A stretch of DNA of 64,000 nt from Methylocystis sp. H62 (GCF_015709515.1 NZ_JADNQZ010000047.1:52862-116861); one strand, 5' to 3'. Counted from the stretch's first letter, positions 53,029-63,342 are shown. Program-made: numbers and translations. Notes: generated by a model from the sequence alone, not told the origin.

Positions 53029-54002
53029 GTGACTTGGGTCGCCAAAGTTCAGAAGCTATCGAATCGGTTGCGAGGACCGAAGGCATGGCTTGTAGCCGCA
53101 GCATGCTTTGGGGCGAGCTTGGCGATTCGTTTAGTGCTTGCGCCCTGGCTCGACTCCCTAAAATTTCTGACGTTCTATCCGGCTATAGCGGGCGTGACGC
53201 TGCTTTGCGGATGGACGCAAGGCGTCGCCGTATTACTGCTTTCAGCTGCGGCGGCTGGTACTTGTTTTACCCGCCGGCATACAGCTTTGAGATAAAGGAC
53301 GCGAACACGGTGGTCGCGCTCGTCGGCTTTCTTCTGGTAGGCGGATTTCTCGTTGTTCTGGTCGCTGCAATGGGCGACGTCATAAAACGGCTCGAACGCG
53401 CCAATCGAGCGCAGGAAAGCCTATTTCGAGAGCTGCAACACCGCGTCGCCAACAACCTGCAGGTCGTTGTGGCCATGCTGCAGGGAGTCAGACGCGATTT
53501 GTCCGACGAAGCCACCGCTGAAGCCATTGCGAATGCCCAAGACCGCATCGCAATGATGTCGGATCTCCATGGCCGTCTCTATGACCGAAAGGCTTACGAG
53601 CACGGCTTGGCGCCGCTGATGTCGGACGTGCTCCACGAAGTTTTTCGTGATCTACCCGTTCTTGTCGTGGTCGAAATCGCTCCTGACATCGATCTTTCGC
53701 TGGACCAGATGACTGCGATCTCCTTGCTCGTCAATGAGGCAGCGATGAACGCGGCGAAGCACGTCTTTCGGAAGGGAACGGGGACGACCTTCAAGGTCGA
53801 ACTGCTAAAGCAGAAAGACGGCTTGCGTTTGCTTATCCATGATGATGGACCTGGCATAAGGCGGGATTCAACGAGCGAACGTCAGTCCTTGGGCATGAGC
53901 ATCATGCAAACATTTGCTCGGCAGCTTGGTGGCTCATTGCGAATAAACGGTCCGACGGGAACAACTCTGAAGGTTGAATTTCCGCTTCGGTCTAATCACT
54001 GA
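53029..54002 (+). pseudogene. Membrane histidine kinase (DUF4118 + HisKA_2), one frameshift
   Basis: GTG 53029 begins a KdpD-like membrane domain: WLVAAACFGASLAIRLVLAP, FLTFYPAIAGVTLLCGW, AVLLLSAAAAG. Near 53255-53265 the family sequence moves to the next frame (WYLFYPPAYSFEI), continuing through LQHRVANNLQVVVAMLQGVR (phosphoacceptor His), NEAAMNAAKHVFRKGTG and DDGPGIRR to the end. A single 1-base change joins the two into a protein of about 324 residues. This may be a real inactivation or a sequence error in a G/C run. Related to the kinase at 36 kb by HisKA_2 type only. Confidence 0.8.
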
Positions 54003-54097
54003 ACCTGCGGCGGCAATGCTGTCGGTTCCGGCCGTGTACGGTTGTTTCAGAGCAAGAGCGGAACGTCGCGGATACGGAAGGCGTCTCGAACGGTCTT

Positions 54098-54316
54098 CTA
54101 GAGATCTTCCTTTGGATCCTGCTCGGTATTTTCGCGGTGATCTGTCCGTGCAGCTTCAATTAAATCTGCAAGCTGCTTCCTAAGGACGGGCCCGTGAATT
54201 TGCCGGATATCGTAGCCTTCGCGACGCAAATGTCTGACCATATCGCCGATGCGAGCATACTCTCCAGAGCGAGCCAGTTCGAACGCACGCTCAATGGTCG
54301 TTTTATTTTCCGCCAT
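54098..54316 (-). CDS. Small hypothetical protein
   Basis: 72 residues, hydrophilic, AENKTTIERAFELARSGEYA then RIGDMVRHLRREGYDIRQIH and GPVLRKQLADLIEAAR: an apparently folded helical protein with basic helix, possibly DNA-binding. Reading frame continues upstream to 54484 but with no protein-like features. Family not recognised by eye. Confidence 0.55.
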   Translation of the reverse strand: MAENKTTIERAFELARSGEYARIGDMVRHLRREGYDIRQIHGPVLRKQLADLIEAARTDHRENTEQDPKEDL

Positions 54317-55269
54317 GCAAGCCATGTAGCTAGCGGTCTTCCAGGAGCTTTCAACCTTAACTTCCGTCAAGGACTCGGCTGCGCTGCTGTGAGCGCAAAG
54401 GCTATTTCTTTTTGTTGATCGGTGGCCCCTCTGGAGCGGGCGAGTGACCAATGGCAGCGGATCCGCAGCAAGCTGCGAGAACATCTCTGAGCTGCTCCCC
54501 CAATTGCTTCAGGTTGCGTTCGTGGTCTCGCTTACATGTTAGCGCGGCGGCGACTTTCCTGTGGCGCCATTTGCCGCCCTCTACATTCCGCAGCGCGCCA
54601 GACGAGCAGAGCGTGATCGAAGGGCAGGCCCTGGACTCCTTGTGCGCCGAAGGAATTCGTGCGTCGGCGAGGGGCTATGTAAAATATCACTATGCGATCG
54701 GAATGGCGGCTAGTCCCTCAAGCGTCACGACGCTGACCGACGCTGCGCGCCTTATTAAGAAACGCGGAAGGCTGAAGCGGGCGAGCGCAAGATGCAAGCG
54801 GACGAACCATAAAAAGACCCGCGACCGTGCAGCCGCGGTCAAGGGGAATTAACAGGAGTCGCTCTGCCGCGTCTCTTGGGCGACATCGACCAAATTGCCT
54901 CCAACGCGCGCCTAGGCAAGCGTGGCGGGCGCAGAGCTAACCTCGATTTTGGAGCGGCAACACCGATCTCCGCGAGTCAAACCGAGGCTCTCCTTCGACG
55001 AAAGCTCTGTATGCGGTATCCAACCCGCGAATGAGAAACGGCACAACCGTCGAAATGATGTCGGTGTCCTGACCGCTGCCTCGCCAAACATGTTCGCCCT
55101 CGCCTCATAGGAGGTCGCGCGCGCAGAAGGCGCTTGAAAAGATCCATAGTAAAAATTGCCTGCTGATTGACACGTGCATTCAACGCACGTTCAGTAGACG
55201 TATTTTAGCTTTCCCGTTAGCAACATCGCTACTCGTTTGGCGTTCGGGCTTAACTTTAGGGAGAGGCTC
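54317..55269. other. Long stretch without a supported gene
   Basis: A 133-codon open frame on the plus strand at 54451 has shadow-like composition and no recognised domain. Another short frame at 54922 is equally weak. The DNA shows a GACCGTGCAGCCGCGGTC imperfect palindrome near 54823. This is probably decayed island DNA. Confidence 0.5.
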
Positions 55270-55791
55270 ATGAAAGGATCACCGAATTCAGTTCCCAAGT
55301 TTGTTCACGAAAACATCGATGCTGTGATCGAAGCGGAGCAAGAAGCTGAGGAAGCCAGATCATGCGGCGAAGTTGTATATGAATTTGTTGCTGGCGTGAT
55401 CGGCACATTGGGATTTGTGATCACAGAAATTATAGCCGTCTTTTTTTGGATTGCGATTAACGAAGGTTTGATTACGCCAATACCTCCATTCGATCCATAT
55501 CCATACCATCTGCTAGGAGCGGTGCTCGCGTTGGAAGGTGTGCTAATTGCAGCATTTGTTCTGATGCGTCAAAATCGCATGAGCAAACTGGCCGACCGTC
55601 GAGCACACTTGGACTTACAAATCAACTTAATGACAGAGCGCGAAACCACCAAGATTATTGGTATGCTGTTGGAAGTAAGCGAGCGGTTAGATATCCAACA
55701 TAAAGTGCTAGACGACGAGAGCCGTCAACTCAGCCGCCTGCTGACTATTGAATCTCTGATCGAAACGATGCGCGGAAAGTTTGGTGACTGA
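55270..55791 (+). CDS. DUF1003 membrane protein
   Basis: 173 residues with two hydrophobic helices (VIGTLGFVITEIIAVFFWIA and LLGAVLALEGVLIAAFVLM) joined by PPFDPYPYHL, the DUF1003 signature, and MRQNRMSKLADRRAHLDLQI after helix two. Cytoplasmic helical tail. Codon use is visibly more AT-rich than neighbouring genes, suggesting horizontal origin. AGGGAGAGG precedes ATG 55270. Function unknown. Confidence 0.82.
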   Translation: MKGSPNSVPKFVHENIDAVIEAEQEAEEARSCGEVVYEFVAGVIGTLGFVITEIIAVFFWIAINEGLITPIPPFDPYPYHLLGAVLALEGVLIAAFVLMRQNRMSKLADRRAHLDLQINLMTERETTKIIGMLLEVSERLDIQHKVLDDESRQLSRLLTIESLIETMRGKFGD

Positions 55792-55930
55792 CCTGACTGA
55801 GAAATTTGTTCGCAAACACGCACTCCGACGCACTGCAGAGTACGGACACGACTAAGCAAAGCTAGTTTACGGAAGAGCAGTTCATCGAGCGCTGCGACCG
55901 CGCATGACGACAGGTCGCGACACGCTCTCC

Positions 55931-56560
55931 GAGTCAGAATCCGTAACGATTGCGGCGTAGAAAGCGGCGTCCCGCTGCTCGTTGAAGCGCGAAGCGTCAT
56001 CGCAGCTTTCCACGCCATCATCGCGACGATTTGCGAGCGCGGCTCTATGAACTCGTCCACGTTGCGGGCGGCTACCAGCTGCACACCAAGGCGCGGTACG
56101 CCGACGCCATACGCGTCCTCAGCAATGGCGGCTGCCACGCCGGACCGCCAGCGTTGACGCCGACCGAACTCCTTGCCGTGACAGCGATCGCCTATCTGAA
56201 ACCGGCGACGCGCGCGGAGCTCTCGCAGCTCGCCGGTCGCGAAACCAGCCGTTACCTCATCGGCCGCTTGAAAGCTCTTGGCCTGATCGCCCGCGACCCG
56301 CGCGCGCCCACAGCAGGCGCTCCCTATGCGTATGTCACGACGAATAATTCCTGGAAGTGTTTGGACTGGGAAGTTTGCGCGACTTGCCCGATGGTCGCGA
56401 AGATCAGAAGACCGAGAAGAACCATTTTCGGTGCGGCGGCGCTAACGAAGTCAAACAGCAATTCGACGACGGCCCCCGGCGCCGAGAGTCATGGCGCGCC
56501 ACAGCTTGGCGAGCGAGGCGCGCGTCGCACTCATTTCTGACGCCGGCGTCAATGTTTACT
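55931..56560 (+). pseudogene. scpB: ScpB, frameshifted copy 2
   Basis: A second decayed scpB. The clear part is in the frame from 56031: YELVHVAGGYQLHTKARYAD, LTPTELLAVTAIAYLKPATR, ELSQLAGRETSRYLIGRLKA and APYAYVTTN; a frameshift near 56350 moves the rest (FGLGSLRDLPD) to another frame. The 5' end before 56031 is broken as well. It is closely related in sequence to the copy at 49.4 kb. Confidence 0.82.
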
Positions 56561-57008
56561 GTCGTGTGGACCATCTCATTGTTACGCCCTACCATCTTCC
56601 CGACGGCTGCATGGGCGGCATTTTCCGGAATTGAGTGCGCTAACACCATTCTGGCGGAATGAGACGCGCGCGCAGACTCAGACGGCAAAGGCTGTGCCGG
56701 CGTATCGTCCGTAACTGAGCAAATTTGCAAGCGTGGGCGCAAGATCAGTCCAAGGCGGACGGAAGGGCCAATCGAGTTCCGGCAGCAACCGCTTGGGCGC
56801 TGCCGGGACAATTTTGGATTCGAAGTTCGCCTTTTGTTTTGCCCTGAGCCTCCGTTGCTTTCTGGGTTGTATCTGTTCGCGGCGCTACTAGATGCGGTCG
56901 GTGCTGAGGCGCTTGCTACTTCAAGGTTGAAGCATTGTGTTGAGTAGTTCTTAGAGTGGCAGAGCGGAGTTGGGCTCTAACGCCGGGACGGATAGCAGAG
57001 AGAGTTCA
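56561..57008. other. Intergenic DNA without supported gene
   Basis: No recognised ORF, repeat or RNA. Short frames present are shadows or remnants. Confidence 0.45.
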
Positions 57009-57188
57009 ATGGGACTCGCGGGGATTATGCTCACGTTTCAGGATGGTCATGAGTTCATTCACGTGAACATTTCGAATGTGAATATGGTCGAAAAGCACAG
57101 AGCCGGGTCCCGTCTACGAAGGCCACATGGCTTGCAGATACCAGGCGATCTAAGCGACGAGCAATTCCGCGTAGAGCTTGTTTCGTAA
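57009..57188 (+). CDS. Small hypothetical ORF
   Basis: 59 residues, starting GLAGIMLTFQDGHEFIHVNI. No clear SD; no family recognised. May be an intact small gene or a fragment. It lies 47 bp before the drug-exporter gene. Confidence 0.35.
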   Translation: MGLAGIMLTFQDGHEFIHVNISNVNMVEKHRAGSRLRRPHGLQIPGDLSDEQFRVELVS

Positions 57189-57235
57189 GCCATTGAATGG
57201 GTTGGAGGACATCGTTACTCTGACACGAGGCTTTG

Positions 57236-58640
57236 ATGAACGAACGCACAATCAAGCGATTCCTGCCCTGGGTTGTGGCTACTGCGCTTTTCATGGAGCA
57301 GCTCGACGCGACGATCGTGAATACAGCGGTTCCCGCCATGGCGGAAAGCTTGCGGGTGACGCCTCTGAGCCTCAAGGCCGTCGCCGCAAGCTATGTGTTG
57401 AGCCTCGCCGTCGGCATCCCAGTGAGCGGATGGATCGCAGATCGTTTCGGGACGAGAAGGGTCTTTGCTACCGCCATCGCGGTCTTCACGATCGCGTCCG
57501 TGCTGTGTGGATTATGCCAAAGCGCCGGGCAGATGATCGTGGCCCGCGTCCTCCAGGGCGCCGGCGCGGCGCTGATGACACCCGTCGGCAGATTGACCAT
57601 CGTGCGGACGTTCGAGAAGAGCGAACTCATGACAGCGATGAATTTCGTCATCATCCCCGCGCTCATCGGCCCACTGCTTGGGCCGACCGTCGGCGGCCTG
57701 ATCGTTCATTGGTTTTCGTGGCGCGAGATCTTCTTCGTGAACGTCCCCATCGGGATCGTCGCTCAGTTGCTGATCCATCGCCACATGCCCGATTACCGCG
57801 CTGACACGCCGCCCTTCGTGGGTCGGCCTCGCGCTTTTCGGAAGCGGCACGGGGCTTCTGTCGTGGCTTCTGGAGATCTTCGGCGAGCACAGGATCGAAC
57901 CTGTCGTCGGTGTAGTCCTCTTCGCCGTCGCGATTGCGTTGCTTCTGGCCTACTGGCTGCACGCGGTGAAAGCGCGTTATCCGCTACTTGATCTCGCCTT
58001 GTTCAGAAAGCGGACGTTCGCCGTTTCCGTCGTGGGCGGCTTCATGACGCGGCTCGGCGTCGGCGGCTTGCCTTTCCTCACGCCGCTACTATTGCAGGTC
58101 GGGCTGGGCCTTCCCGCATGGCAGTCGGGACTGCTGATGATGCCGACGGCGGCTGCCGCCATGGGCATGAAGATGGCGTCGAGACCAATTCTCGGCCGGT
58201 TCGGCTATCGCTCAGTTCTCATCGTAAACACGGTGATGATCGGCGTCACGACCTGTCTTTATTCGCTTGTCTCGGATCAGACGCCGCTTGTGGTGATTGT
58301 CGCCATCGGCTTGGCGCTGGGCTTCTTCAACTCGCTGCAATTTACGAGCATGAACAGCATGGCGTACGCGGACGTGGAACCGCAGGAATCGAGCATGGCC
58401 GCCACCATTGCGAGTTCGTTCCAGCAGATTTCCATGAGCTTCAGTCTCGCCATTGGATCGCTGGTCGCCGGCTGGTTCCTCGCGGGCGCGTCCCAATCGG
58501 ATCAGCACGCCGTCATCCGCGCTCTTCACGGCGCCTACGTCTCACTTGGAACGCTGACCATCGTCTCCTCCCTGTCGTTTTGGCGATTGCAGGCGACTGA
58601 CGGCGCTAGCTTGAGCCGCGCGAGTCCGGAACTGGCGTGA
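57236..58640 (+). pseudogene. MFS drug exporter (DHA2, EmrB/QacA type), one frameshift
   Basis: ATG 57236 (GAGG 5 nt upstream) starts FLPWVVATALFMEQLDATIV, the family's first helix with the conserved DxTIV motif. The frame runs through GWIADRFGTRRVF (motif A) and WREIFFVNVPIGI (motif after helix six) to about 57815, where the family sequence moves to another frame (WVGLALFGSGTGLLSWLLEI) and continues to 58640. Restoring about 2 bases gives about 468 residues with 14 helices. Either an inactivating frameshift or a sequence error. Confidence 0.85.
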
Positions 58641-58843
58641 TCTGGCTGAGGGTCAAATGTGGCCTGACGTCTCGGCTTCGTTGACGCTCGCCAGACACAA
58701 CCGCTAGACGCGTTAACGAAGTTCTTGGCGCCCGACGGAATTATATTCCGAGGCTCTGACCTCTCAATGGACGCCGGGATCTTTAAGGAGACACCAGCAT
58801 CCGACGCACGGAACAAATAAAGGCGAGATGAAAGGAAAAAAGC
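58641..58843. other. Intergenic region
   Basis: Nothing recognised; likely includes the MFS gene's transcription end and promoter of the ParB-like small gene. Confidence 0.45.
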
Positions 58844-59227
58844 ATGTCAAAAGCAAAAATTGAATGGAAGAAGGAGCCTGAGGCTGAGGACTATGACGGC
58901 GCGAAAAACTTTCTAACGCTAATATGCTCCGTTGCGCAAGCGTTACAGCTAATTGAACAGTTGCGGGGAAGCGACACTGTCGAGTACGCATCGAAGGACC
59001 TTCTCCGAGCAGCTGATTTGCCTTTGCTTAATGAATCTGACCCCCATGTGAGTGAGGACCTGAAGCGAATTCGTAAAGGCACTCCTTTGGCGCCCGTCCT
59101 GCTGGTTCGCGGGGAAATGAAAAAAGGCAATCCCTTGATCGTTGCTGATGGCTATCACCGGATCTGCGCTGTCTATAGGTGTGACGAAAGTGCATCTATC
59201 TCCTGTCGAATAGCGAAGGGCGGGTAA
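58844..59227 (+). CDS. Small ParB-like hypothetical protein
   Basis: 127 residues. ADLPLLNESDPHVSEDLKRI and GNPLIVADGYHRICAVYRCD resemble the ParB/Srx-like fold in which a G-x-H-R box follows a strand. No helix-turn-helix is attached. AAAGGA lies about 9 nt before ATG. Function unknown. Confidence 0.6.
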   Translation: MSKAKIEWKKEPEAEDYDGAKNFLTLICSVAQALQLIEQLRGSDTVEYASKDLLRAADLPLLNESDPHVSEDLKRIRKGTPLAPVLLVRGEMKKGNPLIVADGYHRICAVYRCDESASISCRIAKGG

Positions 59228-59379
59228 GTTCGGACGATCACGTTCCTCCACAGCGCCTTTCAACGGTATTAGCATCAAGCCGCCATAGCGTTCGGCTATG
59301 GCTGAGCCGCCGTTTCCTTCGATCTGAATGCTGCGTCGACCTGAATGTTAAGGCAGCACACCGTACTCTCCAGCTTGGT

Positions 59380-59559
59380 ATGAACCTATCAGAAGACGGA
59401 AACTGTAGGACGCTGAACATTGTGTCATGGACGCGACGCCAGACAATTTCGCAGTCATTGCGTCGCGTGGCGCGCAATGCGGAAGCGCTTGAGCTCTCAA
59501 TCGATGATCTCAGTAGCGATGATATTTCTGACCACGACGACAACAGGCGCCGCCGCTAG
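59380..59559 (+). CDS. Short hypothetical ORF convergent with dinB
   Basis: 59 residues: MNLSEDGNCRTLNIVSWTRR followed by an acidic stretch LSIDDLSSDDISDHDDNRR. No family is recognised; weak support. The stop overlaps the dinB end by 4 bp. Confidence 0.3.
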   Translation: MNLSEDGNCRTLNIVSWTRRQTISQSLRRVARNAEALELSIDDLSSDDISDHDDNRRRR

Positions 59560-60680
59560 TCGATAAGGGACAGTTGCCCTGCGTCATGCGAACTGATTTC
59601 TTTAAAGTTGGAGAGGGTCACGCCAAGCAGGCGTATTCCCTTTGACGTCGGAAACACCGGCGCCAACAGTGTTTCGCTGATTGTCGCGAAGTCGATTAGT
59701 GAGCCGACGCCGCTGGACAAAGTTCGACTGCGAGTGATCTGCTGGAAATCGGCATGCTTTACCTTGAGCGTCACGGTTCTACCGCGAAGGGAGTTGGCCT
59801 CGCAACAGCGCCACACCTTGGCGACCAGCGGCGTCAGCTCTGCGCGCGCCGCCTCGAGATCGAAGATGTCGACGGTGAAGGTATCCTCGGCGCCGACCGA
59901 CTTGCGCGGCCTGTCGGGTTCAACAGGGCGCTCGTCGATCCCGCGTGCTATCCTATAGTACCAGGCGCCTGACTTCCCGAAATTATGCTGCAGGAAGCCA
60001 AGGGACTTTGCCTTTAAATCCGCGCCTGTCTCGATGCCAAGACGCTTCATCTTCGCCGCAGTCGCAGGTCCAACGCCGTGGAATTTCTTGACAGCAAGGG
60101 CTTCGACGAATGCTGGCCCCATACGGGGCGTGATGACGGCCTGGCCATTCGGCTTATTGAGATCGCTCGCCGTCTTTGCGAGGAATTTGCAATAGGAAAT
60201 TCCGGCCGACGCATTCAGTCCCGTCTCAGCCTTGATCCTCGCGCGGATCAATTCGGCGATCGTCGTGGCGATTGAGATGTTGTGGTGGTTCTCAGTGACG
60301 TCGAGATAGGCTTCATCGAGCGACAACGGTTCGATCAAGTTCGTATGCTCGGCAAAGATCACACGGATTTGCGCCGAGACCGCGCGATAGACCTCGAAAC
60401 GAGGCGGCACAAAAATCAGCTCTGGGCATTTCCTCTTCGCTGTGACGGATGGCAGGGCGGAGCGTACGCCAAACGCGCGCGCCTCGTAGCTCGCGGCAGC
60501 CACCACGCCGCGGGCGGCCGATCCACCGACGGCGACCGGTTTGCCGCGCAGCTCGGTATTGTCGCGCTGTTCGACCGCCGCATAGAAAGCGTCCATATCA
60601 ACGTGGATGATCTTTCGGTGCGGACCGGGCGTAGCTTGCGCTGCAAGTCCGCCAACTATGTCCGGCGTGAAAATTTCCAT
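59556..60680 (-). CDS. dinB: DNA polymerase IV
   Basis: 374 residues, Y-family translesion polymerase. Catalytic DMDAFYAAVE (about 28-37) and PLSLDEAYLD (about 118-127) carry the metal ligands; helix-hairpin-helix KFHGVGPATAAKMKRLG follows; the little finger is complete, ending QLSLID. That C-terminal QLSLID agrees with a beta-clamp-binding tail (QLxLF-like). Confidence 0.93.
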   Translation of the reverse strand: MEIFTPDIVGGLAAQATPGPHRKIIHVDMDAFYAAVEQRDNTELRGKPVAVGGSAARGVVAAASYEARAFGVRSALPSVTAKRKCPELIFVPPRFEVYRAVSAQIRVIFAEHTNLIEPLSLDEAYLDVTENHHNISIATTIAELIRARIKAETGLNASAGISYCKFLAKTASDLNKPNGQAVITPRMGPAFVEALAVKKFHGVGPATAAKMKRLGIETGADLKAKSLGFLQHNFGKSGAWYYRIARGIDERPVEPDRPRKSVGAEDTFTVDIFDLEAARAELTPLVAKVWRCCEANSLRGRTVTLKVKHADFQQITRSRTLSSGVGSLIDFATISETLLAPVFPTSKGIRLLGVTLSNFKEISSHDAGQLSLID

Positions 60681-60828
60681 CGCGCCATCCCTCGCGCCGA
60701 TCCCGACGTCTGCGCCCGCGCCTAAGGTTGTATCAGAGTATCGATATCAAACAGCGTTTCCTCATCGAGCGCACCGCGCCGCCGGTCGTGGTGCCATTAT
60801 ACAGATTGCTGCACACGAACCGTTTCTC
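60681..60828. other. Intergenic between helicase and dinB
   Basis: No gene. No LexA-type box was recognised with confidence. dinB lies downstream of the helicase on the same strand. Confidence 0.4.
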
Positions 60829-62898
60829 CTAACGCCACATGCCCCGCATCCGGGCGCCGACATCGACGCGGACCCGCGGCGCTTCCTGTCCGGTTGCTTG
60901 CCCCGTCGGGACAATCGGCCAGGCCCGGCTTTCGAAGTGCTGCAGCAGGTTTGGAGGAATAAACCGTGTGCGCGAGGCATAGACATGGCGGTCCCCGGTG
61001 GCCGACTGACCATGGGTGAAGAAGCGCTGTGGCACAATGAGCGATAGGCTGTCTTTGGCCCGCGTCATCGCAACATAGAGCAGCCGCCGCTCTTCCTCGA
61101 TCTCGGCGGAGGTGCCGGCGCCGAGATCGGACGGGATGCAGCCGTCGACGGTATTGAGTAAGAAGACCGATTTCCATTCCTGACCCTTGGCGGAATGAAT
61201 GGTCGAGAGGATCAGATAATCCTCATCGAGCAAGGGGATCCCAGCCTGACCCGACGTCGCATCCGGCGGATCGAGCGTCAATTCCGTAAGAAAGCGCTCG
61301 CGCGACGGATAGCCTGCCGCGATATCCTCGAGCTGGAGCAGATCGGCCTTGCGCATGTCAGCGTCCTCGTGCATGCGGTCGAGATGTGGCTCGTACCAGT
61401 CGCGCACCTCCGCGATCTCCGCCGGCCAGCCGGCGCTGCGTCCGCCCAGTTGTTGAAGCAGCGCGACGAAACCCGGCCAATCGGCGGCGGCACGCGGCGG
61501 GCAGGGCAAATCACCGAGGATGCTGATCGGGTCCGGCCGATCCGCCATGGCGTCGAGAACCGTCTGCGCCGACGATGGTCCAACGCCCGGTAGCAATTGC
61601 ATCACCCGGAAGCCGGCGACGCGATCGCGCGGATTTTGCGCGAACCGCAGCGCGGCCAGCATGTCCTTCACATGCGCGCTGTCGAGGAATTTGAGGCCGC
61701 CGAATTTGATGAAGGGAATGTTCCGCCGCGTCAGTTCGACTTCCAACGGACCGCTATGATGGCTGGCGCGAAACAGAACCGCCTGTTCCTTCAGGCGCAT
61801 GCCACCCTCGCGGTTCTCCAACACTTCCTCGGCCACGAAGCGCGCCTGGTCGGCTTCATCGCGCACCGTGACGAGGCGCGGCCGCTCGGCCGATTCCCGG
61901 TCGGTCCACAGGTTCTTGGTGAAGCGCTCCTTGGCGAGATCAATCACGCCGTTGGCTGCGGCGAGGATCGGTTGCGTCGAGCGGTAATTGCGATCCAGCG
62001 TGATGATCTCGGCCGGCGGTGAGAACTCCGTTGGAAAATCGAGAATGTTGCGCACCGTGGCGGCGCGGAAGGAATAGATCGATTGCGCATCGTCGCCGAC
62101 GACTGTCAAACCGCGACCGCCGGGCTTCAACGCCATCAGGATAGAGGCCTGAAGCCGGTTGGTGTCCTGATATTCGTCGACCAGAACATGATCCCAGCGT
62201 CCGCCGATATCGTCGGCGAGAATGGGATCACTGACCGTCTGCGCCCAATAGAGCAGCAGGTCGTCATAATCGAGAACGTTCTGGACCTGCTTGGCTTCGA
62301 CGTAGCTCGCGAACAGCTCGCGCAACTGTTCTTCCCATTCCGCAGCCCATGGATAGTTGGCGCGAAGCACATCCGGCAGCGGCGCCTCGGCATTCACCGC
62401 TCGCGAATAGATCACAAGACAGGTCCCTTTGGTCGGAAACCGGCTCTCCATCTTAGAGAAGCCGAGCTGGTGCCGGATCAGATTCATCAGGTCGGCACTG
62501 TCTTCGCGATCGTGGATGGTGAATTGCGGATTGAGACCTATCTGCTCGGCATAGTCGCGCAGCAGCCGCGCGCCGATTCCGTGGAACGTGCCGGCCCAAG
62601 CGAGCGAGTCGGTGAGCACGCCGGCCTTGTTGCCCAGCACCTTCGCGCAGATGCGCTCGACCCGGCGTCCCATCTCGGATGCGGCTCGACGCGAAAAAGT
62701 CATCAGCAGGATGCGCCGTGGATCGGCGCCGCTGACAATCAAATGCGCGACCCGATGCGCCAGTGTGTTAGTTTTTCCCGATCCAGCGCCGGCAATGATC
62801 AGCAGCGGGCCGCCCATTTTGCCATTGGCAAGACCGACGCCATGCTCGACCGCGCTGCGCTGCCTGTCGTTCAACCTTTCCAGATGCGCCCCGCTCAT
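60829..62898 (-). CDS. UvrD/Rep-family ATP-dependent DNA helicase
   Basis: 689 residues, superfamily 1A. Walker A AGAGSGKT, LVDEYQDTN (Walker B, motif II), GDDAQSIYSFRAA (motif III), LDRNYRSTQPIL (IV) and STIHSAKGQEWKSV with VAMTRAKDSL (V-VI) are present. The ATG at 62898 begins SGAHLERLNDRQRSAVEHG, the Q-motif. An open extension to 63030 overlaps the imuA region and is unlikely to be coding. Closest role: repair or replication restart helicase; it is shorter at the C-terminus than E. coli UvrD. Confidence 0.9.
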   Translation of the reverse strand: MSGAHLERLNDRQRSAVEHGVGLANGKMGGPLLIIAGAGSGKTNTLAHRVAHLIVSGADPRRILLMTFSRRAASEMGRRVERICAKVLGNKAGVLTDSLAWAGTFHGIGARLLRDYAEQIGLNPQFTIHDREDSADLMNLIRHQLGFSKMESRFPTKGTCLVIYSRAVNAEAPLPDVLRANYPWAAEWEEQLRELFASYVEAKQVQNVLDYDDLLLYWAQTVSDPILADDIGGRWDHVLVDEYQDTNRLQASILMALKPGGRGLTVVGDDAQSIYSFRAATVRNILDFPTEFSPPAEIITLDRNYRSTQPILAAANGVIDLAKERFTKNLWTDRESAERPRLVTVRDEADQARFVAEEVLENREGGMRLKEQAVLFRASHHSGPLEVELTRRNIPFIKFGGLKFLDSAHVKDMLAALRFAQNPRDRVAGFRVMQLLPGVGPSSAQTVLDAMADRPDPISILGDLPCPPRAAADWPGFVALLQQLGGRSAGWPAEIAEVRDWYEPHLDRMHEDADMRKADLLQLEDIAAGYPSRERFLTELTLDPPDATSGQAGIPLLDEDYLILSTIHSAKGQEWKSVFLLNTVDGCIPSDLGAGTSAEIEEERRLLYVAMTRAKDSLSLIVPQRFFTHGQSATGDRHVYASRTRFIPPNLLQHFESRAWPIVPTGQATGQEAPRVRVDVGARMRGMWR

Positions 62899-63054
62899 GC
62901 CCGTCCGCCCATATTCACCGTTCCTCGTTCTAATCCATGACGCGGTCCCGAAGACTCTCAGGACTCCAATTTGGCGCATGAAGTAACTAAGAACAAATAA
63001 AGAACATAGCAGTGGCGAGATCCTTTGCAAAGCCTTAAAGAGCAGCTTTCCGCC

Positions 63055-63342
63055 ATGGCCGAACCCGTGGCCAACGCCTCCATCGCCGAACTTCGGGCGC
63101 GCATCCAGCGCTTCGAAGGGGGCGTGAGGCGTGGCTGCGCGACGCTTCCATTCGGGCTTGCCCCAATCGATACCGATTTGCGGGAGGATGGGCTAGCCAT
63201 TGGGGCACTGCAGGAGGTCGCCGGAAGTCGATGGTGCAGCACATGCGCCTCATCGCAAATGGCCCGCCGACCATCCGATCTTCGTGCCGAGCGCGTCCAG
63301 GGTGTGAAGTTGCATGGAATAAGAACCCCGCTTTGGGGGTGA
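63055..63342 (+). pseudogene. imuA: ImuA (SulA/RecA-like mutagenesis protein), truncated
   Basis: ASIAELRARIQRFEGGVRRG and LPFGLAPIDTDLREDGLAIG with LQEVAG form the start of ImuA, a RecA-like partner of ImuB and DnaE2 in damage-induced mutagenesis. The match ends near 63230; the rest of the frame is foreign and stops at 63342, just before an ISL3-type element. Truncated by mobile DNA, so not functional. Confidence 0.7.

Noticed and set aside
54451..54852. 133-codon plus-strand frame
   Set aside because: No SD, no domain, shadow-like composition in decayed DNA.
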